A stretch of DNA of 64,000 bases from Cristatella mucedo (Eukaryota > Bryozoa > Phylactolaemata > Cristatellidae). Position 1 is the first letter of the stretch. Every line of letters begins with the position of its first letter. The position numbers and the translations under genes are program-made. This document shows positions 38,801 through 42,888 of the stretch, piece by piece. The DNA lies in the NCBI GenBank assembly GCA_009760855.2, contig WPIO01000090.1:186001-250000 (forward strand). Direction: 5' to 3'. A model generated the notes under the pieces. The model was given only the letters and a program-made list of their open reading frames with translations. It was not told where the DNA came from and made no database searches.

Positions 38801-41800
38801 GATTCTGTCGATGAATTAGCTCTAAAACTAGACTGGAACTTGCTTGGTTTGAAGTTTCAATATAAGAGTTCGGCCGGTCTGCCACAACTTGTTCTAGTGT
38901 CTTTGATGGGAACTGCAGTAGGAATACTGGCCGGTATATAAGCTCTCTTGCTCTTGTATTGTTTTCTTAATTAGTGGCATAACAACAGCCTTTTTGAAAG
39001 GTGAAGGGGAAAGTCCCAAGGCTAAGGATATTTGTTATGTTCGTTATTCATAGCAGTAGCAGATCTAGGCATCAAGAGTAGGTCATTGGGAATCGATTCT
39101 AGAAAACTAATCATCGTAGTCGACTGGGAGATTAATTTCAGATGTCACCCGTGGCAGGCTTGAATGTAGATATTGAGGTGATGCAAGGAATTGAGGGAGA
39201 GTAGTCATGTGGGGGTGGTTTGAATGTAGAGAAGTACAGTGAGGACGCGGTTACATTAGGGATGGATTCTCTGATCTTGTCTATTTCTTGCTGACAAAGA
39301 TGCTATACAAGCAATCTGCTTGATCTCCACAAGGATCACTGGGTAAGGAACCAACTAGGGTGTGATCAAGGAGATGGTTGATTCTAGACGTTAGCGTTTT
39401 TGGATTGTGCATTTTATGGTTCGACTATGTCAATACAATAGCTAGACTTGGCCATTGCTAGTGAACATTGGTGTCATCTAAAGTAGCCCCTGTATGCCAG
39501 TTGACAGACAGTCTGACCCGATCTTTTCTAGCTTTCTCATGCAGGCCCTAAGTAGACCTAGCTAGTTTAATGTCTTCGGTAAACTATAGGCCATCTGGGT
39601 GGGCATACAATTTTCTTAGAGGTGCAAACTCGTCAGGAACATCGGCTCAATCGTGATGTAGCATTCTACCTGTGAGAACAGGTCAGAAGGAGTATTGAGC
39701 AACGGAATCAAGGGAGATATTTTGTGTGCCGACAGCATCAGTGTCAGAGTGATTCACATATGATTCTTGGTGCAGATGGGGGGCACAAACTGCAGGGTGA
39801 AAAGGTCAGGCTGTGTTCGGCTGCACAGAATTCAAGATAACAGGAAACAGCACCTACAATCGTTAGGGAATATTTGTTCACGTGTTACCTTTGCTGTAAG
39901 TGGGGTCATGCACATGAGCCACTAGATAAAGTTAGTCAGTGCACGAAATTCGGCACAATGCATCGGTTGACTCGTCAAAATGAATGTTGAAAATCAGCCA
40001 CAGCTATGAAGGGACGATTTCTTGCACACAGAATCATCTCTGAGATACGCTCAGAAAAATCTGAAATAAGGACTTGGTACCTTTGGGGCGATAGATTACT
40101 GCCACCATATTAATTTGCTTTCTGGTGGACTCGGAGCAAGAGATTTAAATACTGTTTTGAGGGGACTGCAGGCACTTTGTAATTAGGGATGGCATGCGAC
40201 ATTGAAGACTCCTTTACAGTTTTGATTGATCCAAATGTATGAAAGAAAAATAAGCCTGAGGGCATAGGTTATGGTTGAGCAGTTAGTCGATTTCAGCGAG
40301 GTCTCGGTCAAGCAAGCTGGTCGAGGGCAATACCCTCAGCCTTTGTTAGATAGATTAAGCTAGCGGATCTCACAAACTGCCCGGTGGTGGATGGGGAGGT
40401 GAGGCACAGGGAAAGATTCCATCGTTTTTATACTAGAGATAAATAAACTGGATAAACTCTTGGGGTTAAGTACACTGCTATAGTACCGAGACAGAATCAA
40501 TCTATCGAGATAGTGCTTTGATCTCTCCCCTCAGTCATCTGCTATGGATAAATAGTGGGTGGAGAGCATTGGGGGAGGGGTGCCGAGACCCCTTTATTTT
40601 GGCTAAGAATAGCTATCTTAGAGCTTCTTCATGCTAAGGCAGCAGCTGAGTTTGAGTCCTGTTTTAGATGGAGCTGCCTGGGGAAGTAGGTTGGTACAGT
40701 TTTGTGGAATAATGTTCTTCGAGCGCAAGTTCAGCCGGTTTGATCGACTGTTCGAATATAGCAGGAGTGGTACTTGAGAGTTCTGGCGATGCAAGGCTCG
40801 ATGTATAGAAGCTGACAGCAGCGCCACTGTGTATTTATGATGTGTGGTCCTTTTGTGCCTGTGCGTGCATGTGTGGGTTGGTGTTCACTGTCTTCCTTCC
40901 TCCCAGCTGTTTCGCACTCTCTCCTTCTCCCTCTATCTGCTAGTTAGTTTTAGTATAGCATTCACCATTGCTTGCTGCCTAATGCATGACCCCTCCTTCC
41001 TTGCATAGCAACGCTTGTGGCACCCTTTAGGCCCCTTCCTCTAGATGCGAGCACGGTGTGGTAGTGCGACCTACCACATCTAGCGAGCAGAGCAGCTAGG
41101 GCAAAGGCATCAGGACCACTGTTCCAGCTGGAGAATGCAAAGTGGTCGGCTGGCATCTTGTCACGTGACATGTGCGAGCACTTCCTGCATTGCCGACAGC
41201 CTCCTGAGCTTGCGCCATGTACGAGTTGCAGCACAAGGGGGCAGCAACAGCGGCGTTGTTGCCGGCATTGTGGTGACCGTCGGGGTGCTGATCGCTGCCG
41301 GCATCGTGACGGTGTACTGCATACGCAAGAGACAGGCCGACAGAGGGTGAGCAGAAGCAGCATCGGTCGCTGATGCAAGCACTCGGCAGCAGCTGCTGCC
41401 GCTGGCTGCACTTTACCTGCAGTCCGTAGCCACCATGCTTACACTCACTGCTCGTTTGACAGCTGCCTGAGCCTACTGGCCACAATGGCACCGCCAGGCT
41501 GGCATCAGTGGCACTGCATCACCCCTAGGTCACAGGCCGGGATAAGATGCTCTGCGCTTCTCGACCCAAGTTGTGGTTTCAAGTCCTGCAGTTGGCATTT
41601 CTTGTTTACTCACTGAAGTATTCATAGGGTGAATAATGGCCGTTCATGCTTTTTTGCCTCTATACAAATGAAGCTGTCCAATCAGCAATCGTTTTTTTTT
41701 TTTTTACTTTATTGCACACCCAGCCGATAGTTAGTACCAACCAAGATTCCGGCACTGGTTTTTTATGTGCAGTGTGTCAATCTCTTGTGCTGTATCGTTA

Positions 41801-42888
41801 TTTTTCTTTCACTTGCAGTAATAAGTCATTTGTCATTTGAGCCTTCCTCGTGAGTCATCTATCTGTATCTATCATTTGCCTTGATTTTTCGATGTTATGA
41901 CCATGCTGTGCTTTCACCTTAAATGATAGCCTGCTGAGTGCCGATACCACTATCATCTGATGTAAAAGCACAGCATCGTTTCAACATCGAAAAATGAGCT
42001 TGAGTCCCTAAGGCACAGTTGCCTGATTAACTAAGAAGACCTAAAGTCTGGGTGTCACGCTGGGTGGTTGGATGTTGGGCTGTGGGCTATGACTTCCACG
42101 CCTAATACATCCGTTATCTGAATTGAGTAAGGTGCTCGTCTGGAAACTCGAAAAAACTGATTGGTTAGGTCTGTTACTGTTCTTAAGAAAAAACGTGTAG
42201 AGAAAAAGCTATAACTGTGATGTGCTCCCTCATTTTAGGATTAGTAGGGCACTATAAGCAAAATGCTATAGCATTATTTTCGTTGTTAATCCCCCTCCTG
42301 ACATCATCGAAAGACCGATTTGTATGGCCACTAGGCTTTAACGCCCTGCCAATAAGGGTTCATAATAATGATAATAATACACTTTATAAAGCACCCCCAA
42401 AAAACTCAATCTCTTTCTAGGCACTTCACATTTGCTGCAAATAAAACGCGATCGAATGGTGGATGGTATCATGCGGGATAAACAGCATGAATAACATGGT
42501 TAAGGGTGACATGCACAGGGTCAGCGTGCAAGTGTGGTTAGTGGTAGCATGCAGTGTCAGCATGCATAAGCACATAATGGACGAATCACGGGGACTGTTT
42601 TATAGCCAGTTTTACTAGTATTAGTATTTTTATAGTTTCCATTTGCATGCAGAAACCTCTGCAACATTAATAACGTGAGCAGTTGTCAACGTTTGAACTG
42701 GGATAACGAAAAGTTCCCTAAACAACGTTTTGTTCACCTTCCTCAATTGCAGATTCCAAATGGCTCGCTTTGATGGTACATTCGACGACGACGATACGTT
42801 TGCCGGCGACAATGCGTCTGGGCGAGTAACGTTCAGCAACCCATTCCGTCCCCCGGCTTCAGAAAGAAGGCAATATGCCAAGCTCTGA
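684..42888 (+). CDS. Multi-exon transmembrane protein with tandem LTD repeats (5' end outside window)
   Basis: This is the overview of the gene; the exons are listed separately. Joining the 14 exons gives 1321 residues (fragment numbering, first complete codon = 1). Six LTD-like units lie at about 1-166, 183-369, 370-553, 570-767, 768-946 and 952-1129. Units typically open with an INE(V/L) strand followed by (F)VEL, carry a VALY or VDA-type strand in the middle, and close with a cysteine pair of the form SRC ... PGAANNC. Residues 1130-1239 form a cysteine-rich stalk, 1247-1269 a transmembrane helix followed by RKRQ, and 1270-1321 the cytoplasmic tail. NxS/T sequons are frequent in the ectodomain and the topology is type I. 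The LTD is an immunoglobulin-like fold known from nuclear lamins and from secreted bacterial proteins; the motifs here match the bacterial secreted form. The signal peptide and N-terminal units must lie upstream of the window. The function is unknown; adhesion or surface ligand binding is an inference. Confidence 0.85.
1058..1218 (+). repeat. SINE family B copy, + strand (5' part degraded)
   Basis: It contains the family B body: the B-box-like TATTCGAGTCC, CACTGCAAGCAGTGGTGAT, CTTCTGTCGCTATAC and the end GGCTGTTGAATCAGCTAAT followed by a T-rich tail. It faces the inverted copy directly downstream. Confidence 0.75.
1276..1452 (-). repeat. SINE family B copy, - strand
   Basis: Reverse complement of family B: it starts (on -) with TGAGCTGTGATGGCACACTA, contains a perfect stem CACGACCTCGGGACCGAGGTCGTG and the B-box-like GGGTTCGAGTCC, and ends with AATCAGCTAGGA. 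With the copy at 1058-1218 it makes a tail-to-tail inverted pair inside intron 1. Confidence 0.85.
1497..1632 (+). repeat. SINE family A copy (diverged)
   Basis: A tRNA-like head with TGGCTCAGTGGTAAAG (A-box region) and GTGGGCTCGAGCCC (B box), then the tail GTGAAGTGCCTAAATAGGG and GATTAAGTTCTCTTAAGG. Confidence 0.8.
1645..2165 (-). repeat. LINE (L2/CR1-like) fragment, RT C-terminal region
   Basis: The - strand matches the C-terminal third of the LINE ORF seen at 53.3-54.2 kb; diagnostic pieces on + are CGGCACGGTCTCCAAAGGAT and the region encoding the reverse of CxRxxLxLVQ. It carries many frameshifts and stops. Confidence 0.75.
2639..3564 (+). CDS. LTD gene exon 2 (end of unit A, all of unit B, start of unit C)
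   Basis: The acceptor is GTTTGCAG and the donor CAAG before GTGAGT; the exon enters in phase 2 and leaves in phase 1. At 926 nt it is far longer than most neighbours and is clearly GC-rich at third positions. It encodes residues 86-394. Unit A closes with TPGRPNNC. Unit B runs from YINEW to SRC ... TPNAANNC without an intron. Unit C opens with VLINEV and SFVELL at the 3' end. Several sequons (NGS, NLT, NKT, NAS) indicate a secreted, glycosylated product. Confidence 0.88.
3565..5629. other. Intron 2: one SINE, otherwise nothing recognised
   Basis: It holds a SINE family A relic (5024-5193) and a poly-C run at about 3825-3837. No ORF with family motifs is visible on either strand. Confidence 0.6.
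5024..5193 (+). repeat. SINE family A copy (diverged)
   Basis: GGTTTGGCCCTGTGGTTAAG (A-box region), a degraded B box TATGGGCCAGAGCCTG, then GGCATATGTGAAGCATCTGA and an AT-rich tail. Confidence 0.7.
5630..5773 (+). CDS. LTD gene exon 3 (unit C, second part)
   Basis: The exon lies between ATTTTACAG and GAAG/GTAATT and is phase 1 on both sides. Its 48 residues continue unit C directly after the VELL strand: a valine-rich strand with the motif LDGFVLVYW, then a polar loop and the strand WLVVLE. The intron immediately after the VEL strand is at the same place and phase as the one between exons 8 and 9 in unit F. Confidence 0.8.
5901..6436 (-). repeat. LINE 3' end fragment
   Basis: Read on the - strand it ends in the LINE stem-loop (on +: TCAGAGAACTTAGTCTCTTT) and an (ATT)n run at 5901-5921, preceded by the 3' UTR with repeated GCATGC words and the last part of the ORF. 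Many stops; inactive. Confidence 0.8.
6437..8780. other. Rest of intron 3, nothing recognised
   Basis: Neither strand shows a repeat of the families catalogued here nor an LTD motif. ORFs are short and without recognisable domains. Confidence 0.5.
8781..8978 (+). CDS. LTD gene exon 4 (unit C, third part)
   Basis: The exon lies between TGCTTATAG and TTCT/GTGAGT and is phase 1 on both sides. It encodes residues 443-508, including HIVALYYNYDF, which corresponds to the VALY strand and following D-F-P loop of secreted LTDs, and then AAYSIDFD in the place of the usual DAVVYD strand. Joining to exon 5 restores a tyrosine codon and the reading frame. Confidence 0.8.
8979..11887. other. Intron 4, mostly unrecognised
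   Basis: It contains a short - strand SINE A relic (10143-10262) next to a duplicated 18-nt word GAGCATTAATTCATTTGT at about 10134-10170. Otherwise no feature is supported; longer ORFs at 9.29-9.95 kb have no domain signature. Confidence 0.5.
10143..10262 (-). repeat. SINE family A relic with internal deletion
   Basis: On + it reads TGTATCGCCCTAAGAGAAC, then GGCGCTTTACATATGCC, GGGCTCGAGCACCTTAACCA and TGGGCCAAACCAG: the tail joined almost directly to the tRNA-like head, with the part between the boxes lost. Confidence 0.65.
11888..12900 (+). CDS. LTD gene exon 5 (end of unit C, all of unit D, start of unit E)
   Basis: The acceptor is GCTATAG and the donor ACAAAG/GTAGGC; entry is phase 1 and exit phase 0. 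This is the longest exon (1013 nt, residues 509-846) and, like exon 2, it is GC-rich. Unit C closes with SLSRCPG and a terminal cysteine at about 553. Unit D is intronless, from RINEL and SFVELL to SFSRC and TPGAANHC. Unit E opens without a clear INEV motif and is the most divergent. Sequons NWS, NYS, NGS and NLS are present. Confidence 0.88.
13632..13717. repeat. (GT)n microsatellite, about 85 nt
   Basis: Uninterrupted GT dinucleotides in intron 5, about 130 nt upstream of exon 6. The long ORFs here of Cys-Val or Thr-His repeats are translations of the microsatellite. Confidence 0.97.
13845..14042 (+). CDS. LTD gene exon 6 (unit E, middle part)
   Basis: The exon lies between TTGTCGTAG and CCTCTT/GTGAGT, is phase 0 on both sides and encodes 66 residues. 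The sequence LLAVAVYFYPPE followed later by LVHALMLHY fits the central VALY strand and the VDAxxY strand of an LTD. The ORF continues for about 90 nt past the donor into alanine-rich sequence, but a canonical GTGAGT and the in-phase continuation in exon 7 favour splicing here. Confidence 0.78.
14985..16480 (-). repeat. LINE fragments, - strand mosaic in intron 6
   Basis: Two LINE 3' ends lie in series. One runs from the (ATT)-like tail at 14985 through degraded RT C-terminal sequence to about 15720. The second has (ATT)n and stem-loop at 15757-15845 and is then joined directly (about 15860) to sequence from the middle of the RT domain (containing the reverse of FKxxHSTExA), so about 1 kb of its ORF is deleted. 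No intact frame. Confidence 0.75.
16911..17026 (+). CDS. LTD gene exon 7 (end of unit E)
   Basis: The exon lies between CCTTTTGCAG and AGTGG/GTGAGT; it enters in phase 0 and leaves in phase 2. The 38 residues contain IARCQ, then DWK and a second cysteine, the spacing expected for the closing SRC ... C pair of a unit, but the TPGAANN core has decayed (ENIEAQSC). A small exon in a repeat-filled neighbourhood, supported mainly by frame, splice sites and the cysteine pattern. Confidence 0.7.
17340..18519 (+). repeat. LINE fragment (RT motif B to 3' tail)
   Basis: It begins at the RT motif GVPQGSVLGPVLF-like sequence, goes through the C-terminal region and 3' UTR to the stem-loop TAGAAAGGGATTGAGTTCTT at about 18460. 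Frames are broken by stops and indels. The long ORF starting at 16708 is a chance fusion of exon 7, intron and this LINE. Confidence 0.85.
18521..18990 (-). repeat. LINE 3' fragment, tail-to-tail with the preceding one
   Basis: Starts with TAATAATAATGATAAT and continues with degraded 3' UTR and ORF end on the - strand. Its tail abuts the tail of the + copy at 18519. Confidence 0.65.
19240..21060 (+). repeat. LINE fragment, older copy covering most of RT
   Basis: Translated pieces match, in order, the pre-RT region (NPIPTALILRSL), motif A (GAFDTIEHQLL), motif B and the C-terminal segment, and the copy ends with AGAAAGAGGTTTAGTTGACT. Multiple frameshifts. A 41-nt CT microsatellite (20072-20112) interrupts it just after motif B. 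Confidence 0.75.
20072..20112. repeat. (CT)n microsatellite within a LINE
   Basis: Pure CT dinucleotides between the RT motif B remnant and the following LINE sequence. Confidence 0.95.
21441..21640 (+). repeat. SINE family B copy
   Basis: GTGAGCCGTAATGGCTCACT head, CACGACCTCAGCCCCGAGGT stem, GGGCTCGAATCCTGCAGTGG (B box), CACTGCAAGCGGTGGTGAT, and the end GTTAAATCAGCTAGCA with (TTTA)n. Confidence 0.88.
21992..22065 (+). CDS. LTD gene exon 8 (start of unit F)
   Basis: This 74-nt exon lies between TTTACATAG and AAAG/GTGAGC; it enters in phase 2 and leaves in phase 1. It encodes VLINEVDIKQPG and YEFIEL, an almost textbook opening of a secreted-type LTD. Its sequence match to the family is the best of all units. 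It is flanked closely by two SINE family B copies (21.44-21.64 kb and 22.16-22.33 kb). Confidence 0.85.
22162..22333 (+). repeat. SINE family B copy
   Basis: CTGGACTCGAATCCTGCGGT (B box), CACTGCAAGTGGTGGTGATA and GGAGCTGTAAAACAGCTTAT. It begins about 95 nt after exon 8. Confidence 0.82.
22766..23636 (+). repeat. LINE fragment, RT C-terminal region to 3' tail
   Basis: A 180-codon frame matches the LINE C-terminus (motifs HAFVTSRLDFC, RRLQLVQNSAARLVC, LHWLPVKQRIDFK) and stops shortly before the homologous end. The 3' UTR, stem-loop and (ATT)n follow. It looks fairly young. Confidence 0.9.
23640..23734 (+). repeat. LINE tail only, in tandem with the previous LINE end
   Basis: A second copy of the last ~75 nt (CAAATGTGAAGTGCCTCGAA, GATTGAGTTCTCTGAAG) plus (ATT)n directly follows the tail of the copy at 22766-23636. 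Confidence 0.85.
23735..24899. other. Rest of intron 8, nothing recognised
   Basis: No LTD motif, SINE or LINE of the families found here. ORFs at 24.53-24.88 kb have no domain signature. Confidence 0.5.
24900..25069 (+). CDS. LTD gene exon 9 (unit F, second part)
   Basis: The exon lies between GTGCTGCAG and GTGCAG/GTGGGT; it enters in phase 1 and leaves in phase 0. Its 56 residues follow EFIELKG with DYMIVVYIV, a hydrophilic loop and GFFVIGSSNV, which correspond to the GY.LVF strand and the GFFVIG strand of LTDs. The last residues (PFPDNVQ) lead into the NNGG-VALY segment of exon 10. Confidence 0.83.
25866..26330 (+). repeat. LTR, + orientation, interrupted by a SINE
   Basis: It starts TGTTGATATCGTGATG and ends CTCACAACA (TG...CA), and is followed by a primer-binding-like site. 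Its sequence is matched, inverted, at 26711-27007. A SINE family A copy lies inside it (25926-26077). Shared words include TGACTAGCCAATCGGA and AGTTTGGTTGTGTTCC. Confidence 0.75.
25926..26077 (+). repeat. SINE family A copy (well preserved)
   Basis: Head GCCGAGCTGGTTTGGTCTAG, then CGGTTAAGG; B box GTGGGCTCGAGCCC; tail GTGAAGCGCCTGAATAGAG, ATTAAGTTCTCTTGGGG and an AT-rich end. Inserted within the LTR. Confidence 0.92.
26332..26343 (+). mobile_element. Primer-binding-like site after the LTR
   Basis: TTGGTAGCAGAG begins one base after the CA end of the LTR. TGG followed by nucleotides complementary to a tRNA 3' end is the usual arrangement in LTR retroelements. I did not identify the tRNA. Confidence 0.5.
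26711..27007 (-). repeat. LTR, - orientation (3' LTR, possibly shortened)
   Basis: On the - strand it starts TGTTGAGATCGTGGTG at 27007 and is similar to the + LTR at 25866 along its whole length, but similarity stops at about 26711, short of the CACAACA end. It is preceded on the - strand by a polypurine tract. Confidence 0.72.
27008..27020 (-). mobile_element. Polypurine tract of an LTR retroelement
   Basis: AAGGAAGGAGGAA on the - strand directly abuts the TGTTGAG start of the LTR, the expected place for plus-strand priming. Confidence 0.6.
27104..27540 (-). pseudogene. C-terminal remnant of an LTR-retroelement polyprotein
   Basis: An open frame of about 90 codons on the - strand ends about 100 nt before the polypurine tract and 3' LTR. 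It is rich in Glu, Pro, Val and Arg, with LAEMLMTTRRPLEDRQ and NSRGPEKCNDCLRR. Position, not motif, identifies it as the end of pol; no integrase or RT core is left in the window. The region up to 27540 continues similarly with a stop. Confidence 0.4.
27730..28720 (-). repeat. Second LINE family, diverged RT fragment
   Basis: On the - strand, pieces read GVPPGSVLGPLLFSIY (RT motif B) and VLSRLDYCNSFW (C-terminal region), with other frames between. The nucleotide sequence is distinct from the main LINE family, and pieces resembling it occur at 29.17-29.43, 30.35-30.71 and 40.59-40.86 kb. Confidence 0.65.
28860..28990 (+). repeat. SINE family A relic
   Basis: GGTGCTCGTCATTACCGACC, GATGGTGGGCTCGTGCTCTG and the tail ATATGTAAAGCGACTGAAGG with TTCAAGTTCTCTGAGGGT, followed by an A-rich run. 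Confidence 0.6.
28992..29157 (+). repeat. LINE 3' UTR and tail
   Basis: TGTATGCTGACCTTGTGCAT, CACTAACCATTCGATTGTGC and the stem-loop CCTAGAAAGAGATTTGAGTT, ending with ATTATTATAT. Confidence 0.85.
29170..29430 (-). repeat. Possible fragment of the second LINE family
   Basis: Words such as GAAGGAAGGGCTGTGTGCTG and GACTCCTATTCCGAGTGGA resemble the downstream end of the element at 27.73 kb. Weak. Confidence 0.35.
29616..29731 (+). repeat. LINE tail only
   Basis: GCAGCAGATGTAAAGTACCT, AGAAAGAGATTGAGTTCTCT and (ATT)n, with little LINE sequence upstream: a strongly 5'-truncated insertion. Confidence 0.8.
30345..30710 (-). repeat. Second LINE family, C-terminal fragment
   Basis: GGAAGTGAGTTCCACGTTCT and the following 300 nt parallel 27.80-28.14 kb (CAGAAGTTAGTTCCACAGTC). 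It lies just upstream of exon 10. Confidence 0.5.
30864..31045 (+). CDS. LTD gene exon 10 (unit F, third part)
   Basis: The exon lies between CACTCTTCAG and ACGAA/GTGAGT; it enters in phase 0 and leaves in phase 2. It encodes NNGGAVALYKRSG and LIDVVLYAT, the central VALY and VDAxVY strands of an LTD in their usual spacing. The intron before this exon, about 5.8 kb, holds LTR, SINE and LINE fragments, while the one after it is only 257 nt and repeat-free. Confidence 0.85.
31303..31550 (+). CDS. LTD gene exon 11 (end of unit F and first stalk repeat)
   Basis: The exon lies between GTTACGCCAG and GAGCG/GTATGT; it enters in phase 2 and leaves in phase 1. Residues 1094-1175 contain NGTLSRC and HPTPGGDNFC, the closing motif of unit F. 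The sequence then changes to a membrane-proximal segment with four further cysteines and the motif AIGSNCSC, which recurs in exon 12. Sequons NGT, NTT, NRT and NCS are present. Confidence 0.83.
31988..32138 (-). repeat. SINE family A copy, - strand
   Basis: On +: CATTTATATAGCACCCCGAG, AGAACTTAATCGCTCTTCAG, a poly-G run (32055-32067), GGCTCGAGCCCACGACCTCA and TGGACCAAACCAGCTCGGC. Confidence 0.88.
32440..32720 (+). repeat. LINE C-terminal fragment (diverged)
   Basis: GATTTCAAGGTTCGGTTATT, GGGTCTCTTCATTCTTACTG and TTTCGTATCGTACCACCCGT match the homologous stretch at 53.89-54.0 kb. Confidence 0.65.
33929..33961. repeat. (AT)n microsatellite
   Basis: About 32 nt of TA dinucleotides in intron 11. 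Confidence 0.9.
34096..34256 (+). repeat. SINE family B copy (diverged)
   Basis: CTAGAGTTCGAGTCCTACAG (B box), GTAAGCAGTGGTGATACCCT and GAGGCTGTTAAATCAGCTAA. Confidence 0.78.
34510..34687 (+). repeat. SINE family B copy (well preserved)
   Basis: GTGAGCCGCGATGGCACGCT, CACGACCTCGGGACCGAGGT, GTGTTCGATTCCTGCGGTGG, GTGGTGATAGCCGTATAGGC and GGCTTTTAAATCAGCTGGTA. Confidence 0.9.
35447..35635 (+). CDS. LTD gene exon 12 (membrane-proximal stalk)
   Basis: The exon lies between TTTACTTCAG and AATAG/GTAAGA and is phase 1 on both sides. The 62 complete residues contain a strand-like VQFDAY, a predicted helix around LTAIGRSFANVL, and AISSNCSLDC, a second copy of the cysteine motif of exon 11. The strand-helix order just before a transmembrane segment is reminiscent of SEA-type domains, but I cannot establish homology. 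A 98-nt CT tract starts about 110 nt downstream of the donor. Confidence 0.75.
35746..35843. repeat. (CT)n microsatellite, about 98 nt
   Basis: TC dinucleotides with a single TG interruption at about 35761, 110 nt downstream of the exon 12 donor. Overlapping Leu-Ser repeat ORFs are artefacts of it. Confidence 0.96.
36338..36505 (+). repeat. SINE family B copy (diverged)
   Basis: CACGACCCAGATCGTGGGTT, GGGTCCTGCAGTAGGCAATG and GTCGGTTTAATCAGCTGAAC. Confidence 0.7.
36830..37110 (+). repeat. Possible CR1-type LINE C-terminal fragment
   Basis: A 69-codon frame ends with LKALVLAHKACHSLAPWCSP, which resembles the conserved (F)KVLxLxHKxLHGLAPPYL block near the end of CR1/L2 ORFs. No other part is recognisable. 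Confidence 0.4.
37364..40230 (-). repeat. Old LINE copy, - strand, nearly full ORF2 span, with nested SINE
   Basis: From (ATT)-rich sequence at 37364 the - strand follows the LINE through 3' UTR, RT C-terminus, RT core (38.5-39.0 kb), pre-RT segment (39.0-39.3 kb) and into the endonuclease end (39.7-40.1 kb), in the same order as the copy at 55-57.7 kb. It carries many stops. The stem-loop just inside the tail is missing. A SINE family A is inserted at 38237-38390. Confidence 0.75.
38237..38390 (-). repeat. SINE family A copy inserted in a LINE
   Basis: On +: TTTGTATAGTGCCCCAAGAG, AACTTAATCTCTATTCAGGT, GGGCTCGAGCCCACGACCTC and TGGACCAAACTAGCTCGGC. LINE sequence resumes on both sides. Confidence 0.9.
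40590..40860 (-). repeat. Possible fragment of the second LINE family
   Basis: A 69-codon - strand frame with LHRQNSQVPLLLYSNSRSNR resembles the (F)x(V)PxxRTxxxxNS-type block near LINE ORF ends. It carries little else. Confidence 0.4.
41232..41346 (+). CDS. LTD gene exon 13 (transmembrane helix)
   Basis: The acceptor is most likely GAGTTGCAG (a CACAAG site four bases further gives nearly the same protein in a different phase and is less likely); the donor is AGAGG/GTGAGC. It enters in phase 1 and leaves in phase 2. It encodes a short glycine-serine linker, a 23-residue hydrophobic stretch starting VVAGIVVTVG and ending in a cysteine and isoleucine, then RKRQADR. The basic stop-transfer cluster puts the C-terminus in the cytoplasm. 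Confidence 0.85.
41527..41707 (+). repeat. SINE family B copy (diverged)
   Basis: TCTCGACCCAAGTTGTGGTT, TTTCAAGTCCTGCAGTTGGC and GAAGCTGTCCAATCAGCAAT with a T run, shortly after exon 13. Confidence 0.7.
42364..42605 (-). repeat. LINE 3' end, - strand
   Basis: ATAATGATAATAATACACTT, the stem-loop AAAACTCAATCTCTTTCTAG and the 3' UTR words GGTTAAGGGTGACATGCACA and GCATGCATAAGCACATAATG. Confidence 0.88.
42753..42888 (+). CDS. LTD gene exon 14 (cytoplasmic tail and stop)
   Basis: The acceptor is CTCAATTGCAG; entry is phase 2 and the frame ends at TGA (42886-42888). The 44 residues carry an acidic run (FDDDDTF), an NPF tripeptide in SNPFRPP, and a C-terminal YAKL. NPF tripeptides bind EH domains and YxxL motifs bind the AP-2 mu subunit in other membrane proteins, so clathrin-mediated internalisation is a reasonable inference. 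No kinase, ITAM or PDZ-binding motif is visible. Confidence 0.85.
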
